Source of the DNA: Mycobacteroides sp. CBMA 271
GTDB taxonomy: Bacteria > Actinomycetota > Actinomycetes > Mycobacteriales > Mycobacteriaceae
Direction: 5' to 3'
Length of the DNA stretch: 64,000 nt
Assembly: GCF_009729205.1 (NCBI RefSeq)
Contig: NZ_VTHB01000001.1
Coordinates: 62,001 to 126,000, forward strand
Each line of letters starts with the position of its first letter. The stretch's first letter is position 1. Below, piece by piece: positions 17,209 to 25,608 of this stretch. The position numbers and the translations under genes are program-made. The notes beneath the pieces are model-generated. The model ran no database searches. It was not told where the DNA came from and worked only from the letters and a program-made list of their open reading frames with translations.

Positions 17209-19437
17209 TGCGTCGCCCGCTCGCACGTCGGTCAGCCCTGCCAGCACCTTCGGCAACGGCTCCACATGCAGCACGCCGAGACGCTGGGTGGCCCGAGTGA
17301 GCGCGACGTAGAGCTCGGCCGCACCCCGTGGTCCGTCGGCCAGGATGCGTTCCGGCTGCACCACCAGGACGGCGTCGAACTCCAGCCCCTTGGTCTCCGA
17401 CGCCGGAACCGTGCCCGGCACCCCCGGCGGCCCGATCACCACACTGGCGCCTTCCCGTCCGGCCTCGTCGCGCACGAATTCCTCAATCGCTGTGGACAAT
17501 TCATCCTCGGTCAGTTGCCTTGACCAGGGCGGTGTTCCACACGAACGAACGGACTCCGGCGGCTGGGTGCCCGGTGCGAATTCGGCCAGCAGCGCGGCGG
17601 CCACGGCCATGATCTCGGCGGGGGTGCGATAGTTCACCGACAACGGTCGATACACCCAGCGGCCCGGCACATACGGCTGCAGCGCGGAGTCCCAGGACGT
17701 AGCGCCGGCTACCGATCGGCGCTGAGCCAAATCGCCGACCACGGTGAACGAGCGGCTTGGGCAGCGGCGCATCAGCACCCGCCAATCCATGTCGGACAGC
17801 TCCTGGGCCTCGTCGATCACGATATGGCCGTACGTCCAGTCCCGGTCCGCGGAGGCACGCTCGACGAGATCGCGGGTGTCGCGCTCGGTGAATCGTTCCG
17901 CGAGATCCTCGGCGCCGAGTAGATCGGTGGCGAAGAGGTGGTCCTCGTCGTCCATCATGTCCTCGCGGCCCGTCATCATGTCGAGCACCCCGGAGGCGTA
18001 CTCGGCCTCGGCCCTGCGCTCCCGTTCGGCGGCCTCTTCCGCCGCCTTATCGCGACCCACCAGGTCAACCAGCTCGTCGAGCAGCGGGACATCCGAAACC
18101 GTCCACGCGTCCCCGACAGACCGCGCCAGGACCGGATCAGCGCCGGCCGCGCGCAGCCGCTCGGGTGAGGTGTACAGGTCCGCCAACAGGGCCTCGGGCG
18201 TCAGCATCGGCCACAGCTGGTTGAGTGCGGCGGCGAATCCTTCGTGGTCCCCCAGTTCGTCGAGCAGTTCCGCGCGCAGATGCTCCCAGGCCTTGCGGTC
18301 CTCACGGGTCAGCCAGCCCTTCCCGATGCGCGGGATCGCCCGCTCGGTGAGCGCCCAGGTGAGAACGTCGGTGAACACCGCGCGGGCCTCGTTGTGCGGG
18401 AGCTTGCTTGCACGCGCCTCGTCGATGGCCCATTGAGCGATGTCGGCATCGATGCGCACCGCGACATCGGCAAGCTGGATCGGCAGCGGCGACTCGGGGG
18501 TCCGCTGCCGATCCGCGACGGCAGCCGCGAGCACATCGAGAATCTGCAGCGAGCCTTTGAGTCGCGTCGCATCTGCGTCGTCCTCGGCGGTGACCTTCAT
18601 TCCCGGCAGGAACTCTCCCGCCGTCGTGAACACCACATTCGTCTCGCCCAGCGAGGGCAGCACCCGCGAAATATGACTGAGGAAGGCCGCATTGGGCCCG
18701 ACCACGAGCACACCGTGGCGTTCCATCCGTTTGCGCTGGGTGTACAGCAGATAGGCGACACGGTGCAAGGCCACCACCGTCTTGCCGGTGCCGGGGCCGC
18801 CCTCGATCACCAGCACGCCCGGATGGTCGAGCCGGATGATGCGGTCCTGTTCGGCCTGGATGGTCGCCACGATGTCGCGCATCCCGTCGCCGCGCGGCGC
18901 GTTGACGGCCGCGAGCAGCGCGGTGTCGCTCATCGTCCCGCGTTCCCCGTCACGCTCTTCACTCTCCGGGCGCCCCAGCAGCTCGTCGCTGAAGTCATCG
19001 ACGTGCCGCCCCCGGGTCCGGAATTGGCGCCGCCGCCGGGTGTTCTCCGGGTTGGCTCCGGTGGCGGTGTAGAACGCCTGCGCCGCCGGCGCGCGCCAGT
19101 CGATCAGCAGCGGTTCGTATTCGTTCGCATCGTCGAGAATGCCGATACGGCCGACGTAGGAGTGCTCCCCCGTCATGGCATCGAGCCGGCCGAAGCACAG
19201 CCCGTCGTCGGCGACGTCCAAACGCTGCGCCTGCCGGGCCAATGCACGCACCTCGTCGTCGCGCTCGACCATCGCCGCCCCGTTCTGAAGGTCGACGGGC
19301 GCGCGCAACGCGGAGCGGTGGCGACCCTTCACACGGGCACGTTCGGCGTCCAGCCGCGTATAAAGCACGGCAATGTAGTCGCGCTCGGACTGCAGTTCCT
19401 CTTCGTGGGTCGACACCCGGATTTTCCTCATTCCCAC
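17197..19437 (-). CDS. helR: HelR/HelD-type RNA polymerase-remodelling ATPase
   Basis: 746-residue UvrD-like SF1 ATPase. Coiled-coil N-terminus (EEELQSERDYIAVLYTRLDA), Walker A GGPGTGKTVVALH (about residue 215), DEAQELSDMDW Walker B, GDLAQRRS and C-terminal VALTRATQRL. HelD proteins dissociate stalled RNA polymerase; the mycobacterial HelR branch frees polymerase from rifamycins and contributes to intrinsic rifampicin resistance in M. abscessus (established knowledge). HelR identity is supported by the rifamycin-associated element 40 bp upstream. Start is GTG 19437, with ATG 19431 or GTG 19416 as alternatives; a TATCAA -10-like box suggests a leaderless or near-leaderless start. Confidence 0.9.
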   Translation of the reverse strand: MGMRKIRVSTHEEELQSERDYIAVLYTRLDAERARVKGRHRSALRAPVDLQNGAAMVERDDEVRALARQAQRLDVADDGLCFGRLDAMTGEHSYVGRIGILDDANEYEPLLIDWRAPAAQAFYTATGANPENTRRRRQFRTRGRHVDDFSDELLGRPESEERDGERGTMSDTALLAAVNAPRGDGMRDIVATIQAEQDRIIRLDHPGVLVIEGGPGTGKTVVALHRVAYLLYTQRKRMERHGVLVVGPNAAFLSHISRVLPSLGETNVVFTTAGEFLPGMKVTAEDDADATRLKGSLQILDVLAAAVADRQRTPESPLPIQLADVAVRIDADIAQWAIDEARASKLPHNEARAVFTDVLTWALTERAIPRIGKGWLTREDRKAWEHLRAELLDELGDHEGFAAALNQLWPMLTPEALLADLYTSPERLRAAGADPVLARSVGDAWTVSDVPLLDELVDLVGRDKAAEEAAERERRAEAEYASGVLDMMTGREDMMDDEDHLFATDLLGAEDLAERFTERDTRDLVERASADRDWTYGHIVIDEAQELSDMDWRVLMRRCPSRSFTVVGDLAQRRSVAGATSWDSALQPYVPGRWVYRPLSVNYRTPAEIMAVAAALLAEFAPGTQPPESVRSCGTPPWSRQLTEDELSTAIEEFVRDEAGREGASVVIGPPGVPGTVPASETKGLEFDAVLVVQPERILADGPRGAAELYVALTRATQRLGVLHVEPLPKVLAGLTDVRAGDALLQ

Positions 19438-19476
19438 AGGTTTTGATACTCGGTCAGCGATTGTGCGGCATGCCCC

Positions 19477-19495
19477 GGGCCTTGCCGCAAGCCCC
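19477..19495 (-). promoter_or_regulatory. Rifamycin-associated element (RAE) upstream of helR
   Basis: On the helR strand the sequence reads GGGGCTTGCGGCAAGGCCC, an imperfect inverted repeat (CTTGC-GGCAAG core). As I remember it, this equals the published 19-bp RAE that precedes rifamycin-inducible resistance genes (arr, helR, rox, rph) in actinobacteria. It lies in the 66-bp gap between pnuC and helR. Confidence 0.85.
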
Positions 19496-19503
19496 CCTGT
19501 GCG

Positions 19504-20076
19504 CTATATGTTTAAAGGGGCAGGGCGAAGCTCTTTTCGCCAACTCCACAGGCCGACGACAGCCATGACGCTGAGAAACGCGTAAAAGGCCGCCGTGAGG
19601 TTCAGACCCTTGAAGAGGTAGACACCGACGGAGAACGTGTCGGTGACTATCCACAGGGCCCAGTTCTCGATCCATTTTCGGTTCATCATGAATTGGGACA
19701 CCACGCTGAGTCCGGTGATCATCGAATCAAGCTGCGGCACATTCGAATCGGTGAAGGTGATCAGGAAGGCGTAGAGCCCTGCCACCAACGCAGCCAGGGC
19801 CACCACCAGTGGCAGCCACGCCCAGCTCGGCGTCCGCCGCACCGCTACCCCATGGCGATCCGGGCTCCCCCGTAGCCACAGGTACCAACCCTGCACAGCC
19901 AGCGCGATGAACATGATCTGCAGCGCGGCATCGGCGTACAGGGTCTGCCGGCCGAAAACCACCATGTAGAACAGCGAGCTAACGATCGCCACCGGGAAGG
20001 TCCAGATGTTTTGACGGACCGCCAGGATGACGAACAGCACACCAGCAAGGCTGCCGATTAGCTCAGTCACGTCCAC
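19504..20076 (-). CDS. pnuC: PnuC-type nicotinamide riboside/mononucleotide transporter
   Basis: 190 residues from GTG 20076 with seven hydrophobic segments and PnuC signature stretches: NIWTFPVAIVSSLFYMVVF, then DAALQIMFIALAVQGWYLWL, and WALWIVTDTFSVGVYLFKGL near the C-terminus. These import a NAD precursor by facilitated diffusion, trapped by phosphorylation. A P-loop nucleoside-kinase-like gene lies divergently next door and could supply trapping, though it does not look like NadR. Confidence 0.9.
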   Translation of the reverse strand: MDVTELIGSLAGVLFVILAVRQNIWTFPVAIVSSLFYMVVFGRQTLYADAALQIMFIALAVQGWYLWLRGSPDRHGVAVRRTPSWAWLPLVVALAALVAGLYAFLITFTDSNVPQLDSMITGLSVVSQFMMNRKWIENWALWIVTDTFSVGVYLFKGLNLTAAFYAFLSVMAVVGLWSWRKELRPAPLNI

Positions 20077-20112
20077 GGCAACAGGCTAGTCGAGCAACAG
20101 TAAGCTCGCGCC

Positions 20113-20748
20113 ATGGCGACACCGTCCCAGCAGCGGAGCTTCTCGTGGCTGGCCGGGCTCGTCACCGAGAGTGAACCACGATGCGGCGACGTGCGCGTGG
20201 TCGCCGTCGACGGCAGGGGCGCCGCCGGCAAGAGCACCTTTGCTGCGCGATTGCACTCCGCGCTAGCGGCGACAACGCCGTCGGCCCCGTCTGCAATGGT
20301 CCTGCACACCGATGACTTCGCGTCCTGGGACACGTTCTTCGGGTGGTGGCCCCGATTCGAGGAGCAAATACTGGCACCCTGGGCGCGCGGCGAGCAGTCC
20401 CGGTATCGACGCTACGACTGGCAGACCCGCACGTTCGGTCCGTGGGAGCACTGTGCACCACCGGCGGTGCTGATTCTCGAGGGCGTGGGGTCGGGCCGCT
20501 GTGCCGCCGCCGGCCTGTTGAGCACGCTGATCTGGGTGCAGACCGACCAGGTAACCCGTCGCCGCCGTGCCGAGCTTCGCGATGGCGCGGCGCTCCGCGA
20601 ATTCTGGCGGCTGTGGATTGACGCTGAGGAACAACACTTCCGCCACGATCCCACCGCCGACCGCGCCGACATCACCGTCGACGGCGACCCCGACAACCGC
20701 ACAGTGCTCGTGGACGACCCCGATCGCTACTTTCTGCTCAGCGGCTAG
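20113..20748 (+). CDS. Uridine-kinase-like P-loop kinase
   Basis: 211 residues. Walker A is VDGRGAAGKSTFAARL (near residue 36), followed by MVLHTDDFASWDTF, the acidic substrate motif, and a LILEGVGSGR segment. This fold is shared by uridine kinase, phosphoribulokinase and nicotinamide riboside kinase. It is divergent from pnuC, 36 bp apart. A role in phosphorylating a nucleoside brought in by PnuC is possible but inferred. It overlaps the convergent GH1 gene by 4 bp. Confidence 0.75.
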   Translation: MATPSQQRSFSWLAGLVTESEPRCGDVRVVAVDGRGAAGKSTFAARLHSALAATTPSAPSAMVLHTDDFASWDTFFGWWPRFEEQILAPWARGEQSRYRRYDWQTRTFGPWEHCAPPAVLILEGVGSGRCAAAGLLSTLIWVQTDQVTRRRRAELRDGAALREFWRLWIDAEEQHFRHDPTADRADITVDGDPDNRTVLVDDPDRYFLLSG

Positions 20749-22130
20749 CGCAGCGGAACCGTCGGTCCCTTCGGATCGAGCGGCGCGCAGCTGTCCTGGC
20801 CTACCGTCGTGGAACATTTCGCCGCGGGGATCACCGGCTGATAGTCCGGCGCAGTACCCCCACCCCGGGTGATCTGTGTGTAGGCCGCCACGGCGTCGGT
20901 GGGCACGCGCTTCAGCGCTGGATCGCCCAGCGCGTCGACGGTGTAGAGACCGAAACGTGGCCGGTAGCTTCCCCATTCATAGTTGTCGACCAGGGACCAG
21001 TAGTTGTATCCGATGATCGGGATGCCGTCGGCCTTGGCCCGCTGCAGCCAGAAGACGGTGTCGCCCAAGTACTGCGCGCGGGTCACGCCGTCCGCCCTTG
21101 GCTTGCCGTTGTCGGTGACCATTCCGTTCTCTACGATGTAGATCGGCAGCCCGGGGTATCGCTGCGCATAGTGCCGCGAGACGTAGTAGATGTCTTCGGG
21201 CTGCAGTCTGATGTTCCAGCGCGCGGCCATGCTCTGCGCGGAGGCCGGATTGTCCGCCGCAGTACCGGTGTAATAGTCAAACCCCAGGTAATCCAGGCTG
21301 CCCTTGACCCGGTCGAAGAACGAACCTTCGATGCCCTTCACCCCGAAACCTGCGAACTGCGCCAACACATCCGGAGGGATGTATGCCTCGTTGGTCGTCA
21401 CCTTCGCCTTCGGATCGGCCTCGTGCGCGGCGCGGTACACGGCGCGGTGCGCCTCGGCGACCCGATCCAGGAATCCCTCGAACTGGTCGGGTTTGATCGC
21501 GCCGGTGCGCACCTCCATCGCCCCGAAGGCAAGCGGTTCGTTGATGCTGACCCACAGCACCCCTTGCCCGGCATAACGTTTGGTGATTGCCTTGGCGAAG
21601 TCTTCGAATGCCGCGACGTTGTTCATGAACCCGCCGCTGTCGGCCACCCAGCCCGGGTACACCCAGTGCATGAGCGTGATCATCGGCGTCATGCCATTTT
21701 CACGGAGGGTGGAGACGATGGAGTCGTAGTAGGCAAGCTCCTTCTCGTCCCACTTGCCGGGCTCGGGCATGACCCGCGACCATTCCAGTCCGAACCGAAA
21801 TGTATTCACGCCCATGGCATGTGCGTTGGCGATGTCTTCTGCGTACCGGTGCCGGAAATCATCGGCCTGTTTGTACGGGTCGACGGGCCCGTCGGCGAGC
21901 GGATTGGATTTATCGACCTGCACCGGCTTACCCGCGGTGCGGTCGACATAGCGGCGCCAATTGCTATCGGGGGCACTGCCTTCCACCTGGTAGCCCGCGG
22001 TGGCGGTGCCCCAATAGAAGCCGCGATCCCACGCAGAATCCTCCCCTGCGCGCTCCTGCCGAGAGCTGCATGCGGTCAACCCCACCGCGAACACGACTGC
22101 CGATGCCAGAACGGCGCTCATCCACTTCAT
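20745..22130 (-). CDS. Glycoside hydrolase family 1 lipoprotein
   Basis: 461 residues from ATG 22130, chosen because it gives a signal peptide ending in the lipobox VGLTAC. GH1 signatures: YWGTATAGYQVEGS near the mature N-terminus, acid/base Glu in SINEPLAFG, and nucleophile Glu in PIYIVENGMV. Exported beta-glycosidases anchored to the membrane are uncommon; the substrate is unknown. It begins 26 bp after a TetR gene on the same strand, so it is probably co-transcribed with and controlled by it. Confidence 0.88.
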   Translation of the reverse strand: MKWMSAVLASAVVFAVGLTACSSRQERAGEDSAWDRGFYWGTATAGYQVEGSAPDSNWRRYVDRTAGKPVQVDKSNPLADGPVDPYKQADDFRHRYAEDIANAHAMGVNTFRFGLEWSRVMPEPGKWDEKELAYYDSIVSTLRENGMTPMITLMHWVYPGWVADSGGFMNNVAAFEDFAKAITKRYAGQGVLWVSINEPLAFGAMEVRTGAIKPDQFEGFLDRVAEAHRAVYRAAHEADPKAKVTTNEAYIPPDVLAQFAGFGVKGIEGSFFDRVKGSLDYLGFDYYTGTAADNPASAQSMAARWNIRLQPEDIYYVSRHYAQRYPGLPIYIVENGMVTDNGKPRADGVTRAQYLGDTVFWLQRAKADGIPIIGYNYWSLVDNYEWGSYRPRFGLYTVDALGDPALKRVPTDAVAAYTQITRGGGTAPDYQPVIPAAKCSTTVGQDSCAPLDPKGPTVPLR

Positions 22131-22156
22131 ACAAAAACCATACACCGTACGGGTTT

Positions 22157-22750
22157 CTACCGAAGCAGCTGCTCCCATGCCCGACGCATGTGATCGCCCA
22201 TATCGATGGACGGGTCCGACATCCATTGAATTTGAATGCCGTCGGCGGCGGCTATCAACGCGGTGGCGACGAAATCGGCATCGATATGAGCCGATACCGT
22301 GCCCGCGGCCTGGCGGCCCCGCACGTACTCGGCGATGCGCGCACGCATCCGCTCATACCGGTCACGTAGATACGCACCGGCCGGATGCCCCGGATCGACG
22401 GCCGCCGCAGCCGCCAACGAGAGATACACCGTCCCCGAGCCGGGCTTACTCGCCTTGTCCAGCATGGCCTGTGCCAGCACCTCGCCGGGATCAACCTCTG
22501 CGTCCGAATCCCCGTATCGCGCTTCAAATGTGGCATCGGCACCGCGTTGGATCTCGGTGAGCAGCACGTCCCGCGTCGGGAAATAGTGCATCAGCCCAGC
22601 AAGACTGATGTTCGCCTCCTTGGCAACGACGCGCATCGAGGCGCCGGCCTCCCCCTCGCGCTCCAAGACCCTTAGCGCGGCCGTGAGGATCTCCTGGCGT
22701 TTGGCTACACCTTTGGGATACCGGTTGGCATCGCGCCCCGCAGCTGGCAT
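22157..22750 (-). CDS. TetR-family regulator
   Basis: 197 residues with an N-terminal HTH (REILTAALRVLEREGEAGAS, then ISLAGLMHYFPTRDVLLTEI) and a C-terminal domain of the BetI-like type. It is immediately upstream of the GH1 lipoprotein in the same direction. The ligand may be a glycoside or its aglycone; that is inference. Confidence 0.87.
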   Translation of the reverse strand: MPAAGRDANRYPKGVAKRQEILTAALRVLEREGEAGASMRVVAKEANISLAGLMHYFPTRDVLLTEIQRGADATFEARYGDSDAEVDPGEVLAQAMLDKASKPGSGTVYLSLAAAAAVDPGHPAGAYLRDRYERMRARIAEYVRGRQAAGTVSAHIDADFVATALIAAADGIQIQWMSDPSIDMGDHMRRAWEQLLR

Positions 22751-22769
22751 TGCCCGAGGCTAGCGCACA

Positions 22770-22816
22770 AACAAGTCGGCCCCGCACAGGACGAATCCTG
22801 GCGGGGCCGACTTGTT
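22770..22816. terminator. Bidirectional Rho-independent-type terminator
   Basis: Perfect 16-bp stem AACAAGTCGGCCCCGC (22770-22785) and GCGGGGCCGACTTGTT (22801-22816), with an inner CAGG/CCTG stem in the loop and TTTT on the + side. It lies between tsf (stop at 22826) and the TetR gene's start region, and should end tsf transcripts. Confidence 0.85.
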
Positions 22817-22825
22817 TTGAGATAT

Positions 22826-23644
22826 CTAGGCTTGTCCAACCTCGAACCGCGCGAAGCGAGTCACGGTGACACCGGCCTCGTCGAGCAGAGCCTTGACGGT
22901 CTTCTTGTTATCGGACACCGACGGCTGATCCAGCAGCACGACATCCTTGTAGTAACCGGTGACGCGACCCTCGACGATCTTGGCCAACGCCTGCTCGGGC
23001 TTGCCCTCGGCCTTGGCGGTTTCCTCGGCGATGCGACGCTCGTTCTCGACCACATCGGCCGGAACGTCCTCGCGCGTCAGGTACTTGGCCTTGAGCGCAG
23101 CGATCTGCAGGGCCACCGCGTGGGCGGCGGACTCGTCAGAGCCGGTGTACTCCACCAGCACACCCACGGCCGGCGGCAGATCCGCGGCACGCTTGTGCAG
23201 GTAGGCCTCGACGGTGCCGTCAAAGTACGCCACCCGGCGCAGCTCCAACTTCTCGCCGATCTTGGCGGCCAGGTCGGCAATCGCCTGCTCGACGGTCCGG
23301 CCGTCCTCCACCTTGGCGGCCTTAAGAGCATCCAGATCGCCGATCTTGCCGGCCGCGGCCGCACCGATGATGGCATCGGCCAGACCCTGGAACTCGGCGT
23401 TCTTGGCGACGAAGTCCGTCTCGGAATTCAGCTCGACGAGCACACCGTCACGCGCGGCCACGAGGCCTTCGGCGGTGGCACGCTCAGCGCGCTTACCGAC
23501 GTCCTTGGCGCCCTTGATACGCAGCACCTCGACGGCCTTGTCGAAATCACCGTCGGACTCGGCCAGGGCGTTCTTGCAGTCGAGCATTCCGGCACCGGTC
23601 AGTTCCCGGAGCCGCTTCACATCGGCAGCAGTGATGGTCGCCAT
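22826..23644 (-). CDS. tsf: Elongation factor Ts
   Basis: 272 residues. The N-terminal UBA-like domain ([20 protein letters not shown]) and the conserved motif [13 protein letters not shown] that inserts into EF-Tu are visible. It catalyses GDP/GTP exchange on EF-Tu. The ATG directly follows the rpsB stop (TAAATG), so it is coupled to rpsB; the pair ends at the strong terminator at 22770-22816. Confidence 0.98.
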   Translation of the reverse strand: MATITAADVKRLRELTGAGMLDCKNALAESDGDFDKAVEVLRIKGAKDVGKRAERATAEGLVAARDGVLVELNSETDFVAKNAEFQGLADAIIGAAAAGKIGDLDALKAAKVEDGRTVEQAIADLAAKIGEKLELRRVAYFDGTVEAYLHKRAADLPPAVGVLVEYTGSDESAAHAVALQIAALKAKYLTREDVPADVVENERRIAEETAKAEGKPEQALAKIVEGRVTGYYKDVVLLDQPSVSDNKKTVKALLDEAGVTVTRFARFEVGQA

Positions 23645-24532
23645 TTAGCCTTCCTCAGTTGCGGTTTCGGTCTTCTCAGCAGCCTCGGCAGGAGCCTCGG
23701 CCGACTCGGCCGGCGCCTCAGTGGCCTCGGCCGGCGCCTCAGTGGCCTCGGCCGGTGCCTCAGCGACGGCGGAGGCGAGCAGTTCCTGCTCCCACTCGGC
23801 CAGCGGCTCGGCAGCCTCGGGCTTCTCGTCGCCACCGGACAGACCCGAACGGGCCTGCAGGCCCTCGGCGATGGCCGAGGCAACGACCTTTGTGATCAGC
23901 GCGGCACTGCGGATCGCGTCGTCGTTGCCCGGAATCGGGTAGTCGACAACATCCGGATCGCAGTTGGTGTCCAGGATCGCGATGATCGGGATATTCAGCT
24001 TGCGGGCCTCGGCAATAGCGAGGTGCTCCTTGTTGGTGTCCACCACGAACACCGCCGACGGCACCTTGACCATGTCCCGAATACCACCGAGGCTGCGCTC
24101 AAGCTTGTTCTTCTCACGCGTGAGCATGAGGATTTCCTTCTTGGTGCGCCCCTCGAAGCCACCGGTCTGCTCCATCGACTCCAGCTCCTTGAGGCGCTGC
24201 AGACGCTTGTGCACGGTGGAGAAGTTGGTGAGCATGCCGCCGAGCCAGCGCTGGTTCACATAGGGCATGCCGACACGAGTCGCCTCTTCGGCGATGGACT
24301 CCTGGGCCTGCTTCTTGGTACCGACGAACATGACCGAACCGCCGTGGGCGACGGTCTCCTTGACGAACTCGTACGCGCTGTCGATGTAGGTCAGCGTCTG
24401 CTGCAAGTCGATGATGTAGATGCCGTTGCGGTCGGTGAAGATGAACCGCTTCATCTTGGGATTCCAACGACGGGTCTGGTGCCCGAAGTGCGCGCCGCTG
24501 TCAAGCAGCTGCTTCATTGTTACAACAGCCAT
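23645..24532 (-). CDS. rpsB: 30S ribosomal protein S2
   Basis: 295 residues. S2 signatures include [35 protein letters not shown] and [21 protein letters not shown] low-complexity C-terminal tail from about residue 250 contains repeated EAPAEAT units (DNA repeats near 23700-23765) and ends ETATEEG. This tail is longer than in most bacteria but common in mycobacteria. First gene of rpsB-tsf. Confidence 0.98.
   Translation of the reverse strand: MAVVTMKQLLDSGAHFGHQTRRWNPKMKRFIFTDRNGIYIIDLQQTLTYIDSAYEFVKETVAHGGSVMFVGTKKQAQESIAEEATRVGMPYVNQRWLGGMLTNFSTVHKRLQRLKELESMEQTGGFEGRTKKEILMLTREKNKLERSLGGIRDMVKVPSAVFVVDTNKEHLAIAEARKLNIPIIAILDTNCDPDVVDYPIPGNDDAIRSAALITKVVASAIAEGLQARSGLSGGDEKPEAAEPLAEWEQELLASAVAEAPAEATEAPAEATEAPAESAEAPAEAAEKTETATEEG
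23695..23762. repeat. 21-bp-type direct repeats in the 3' end of rpsB
   Basis: Near-identical units containing GCCTCAGTGGCCTCGGCCGG recur in tandem and encode the Glu-Ala-Pro-rich repeats of the S2 tail. In-frame multiples of 21 bp permit length change without a frameshift. Confidence 0.6.
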
Positions 24533-24821
24533 TCGGCCATTCCTTCATGTTGTCGGTTGCCGCCCCGGATCGGGTGATCCTGAGCCCTAGCGCCTACTGC
24601 TGCCGGAACCCTGTCTGGAGAAAACCCCGTCTTGGGACCGCCCGGCATGCTGATCACGAACTCGTGTGCAGACGCGCGAAGTCAACCCGCAATGCGAGTT
24701 GCGGTGATGAGTTTACATGCTCGCCACGAGTGCTTCTGCACACGTCAGTGCCACCGCCGGTTATCCACAGCTGCGGAAATGCTCCTTCCCGAGCAACCAC
24801 CTTCGGCGTCACGATGATGTC

Positions 24822-25343
24822 GTGCGGTTCAGAGGGCTCTGTTGCGCAAGCGGCTCATCGGTCCTGATCCTCACCCTGGCGGCCGTCGCGACCCCCGCTG
24901 CGACCGCCACCTCGGACCGTTTCGACTGGCCAATGCGACCCCGACCTGCAGTGACCCGGAACTTCGACCAGCCTCAGGAACGCTGGAACCGGGGACACCG
25001 CGGCGTCGACCTCGCAGGTTCGGCCGACCAGCGGGTGTTCGCAGCCGGTCCCGGAGTTGTGGTGTTCGCCGGATCGCTCGCGGGACGGACACTGATTTCG
25101 ATCGAGCACGAGGGCGGCCTGCGCACTACCTACGAACCCGTCACACCACTGGTCAGGCCGGGTCAGCGCGTCGAAGAAGGATCGGCCATCGGCACCCTGG
25201 TGCCGGGACATCCCGGCTGCCCGGCATCGGCGTGCCTGCATTGGGGTGCCCTGCGGGGGCCGGCATCGGCCGCGGACTATCTGGATCCGTTGGGACTGCT
25301 GGCGTCGACGCCCATCCGGCTGAAACCGCTGGCGCGTCGTTAA
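24822..25343 (+). CDS. Secreted M23 (LytM-like) peptidase-family protein
   Basis: About 173 residues from GTG 24822, which yields a signal peptide (SSVLILTLAAVATPAATATS). The LytM domain has GHRGVDLAG (HxxxD metal ligands) and a C-terminal ACLHWGALRG. In canonical M23 enzymes the last motif is HxH; here the first His is Cys (C-L-H). From memory the orthologue Rv2891, also next to rpsB, shows the same. It may be a zinc enzyme with an altered ligand or a non-catalytic peptidoglycan binder or activator. It is divergent from rpsB across a 289-bp gap. Confidence 0.8.
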   Translation: MRFRGLCCASGSSVLILTLAAVATPAATATSDRFDWPMRPRPAVTRNFDQPQERWNRGHRGVDLAGSADQRVFAAGPGVVVFAGSLAGRTLISIEHEGGLRTTYEPVTPLVRPGQRVEEGSAIGTLVPGHPGCPASACLHWGALRGPASAADYLDPLGLLASTPIRLKPLARR

Positions 25344-25348
25344 GCCGC

Positions 25349-25594
25349 CTACGCGGGCTGACAGACGTCCACGTGTGCGGGCTTGCCAGTCGCCTGCGAG
25401 AGCCGGGTGACCGCATCGTGGAATCTGCCGAGGGCATCCTGCTCGGTGACCACTTGGTAGAACGCGCGCATCTCACCGCCGTTGGCCATGCACACCCACC
25501 AGGGCGGGTACACATCCGCATTCGCCGTTGCCGGGGGCAGAACCCCGGCACTCAGGGCTACGACCGCCGCCGCCACCAGAATTCCGCCGCGCAT
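25349..25594 (-). CDS. Small secreted protein
   Basis: 81 residues from ATG 25594: signal peptide MRGGILVAAAVVALSAGVL with a likely cut after TANA, then a mature part of about 55 residues starting DVYPPWWVCMANGG and ending VDVCQPA, with two Cys that could form a disulfide. The family is unknown but the layout is typical of small mycobacterial exported proteins. It is convergent with the M23 gene (5 bp). Confidence 0.65.
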   Translation of the reverse strand: MRGGILVAAAVVALSAGVLPPATANADVYPPWWVCMANGGEMRAFYQVVTEQDALGRFHDAVTRLSQATGKPAHVDVCQPA

Positions 25595-25608
25595 GCTTGG
25601 CACTCTAG

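Noticed and set aside
18244..19446. 400-codon open frame on + antisense to helR
   Set aside because: Shadow of a certain gene; His/Arg/Gln-rich composition with no domain.
22817..24577. 586-codon open frame on + antisense to rpsB-tsf
   Set aside because: GC-rich codon structure of the real genes leaves the antisense frame open; product is Leu/Gly/Arg-rich without a family, and rpsB and tsf are certain.
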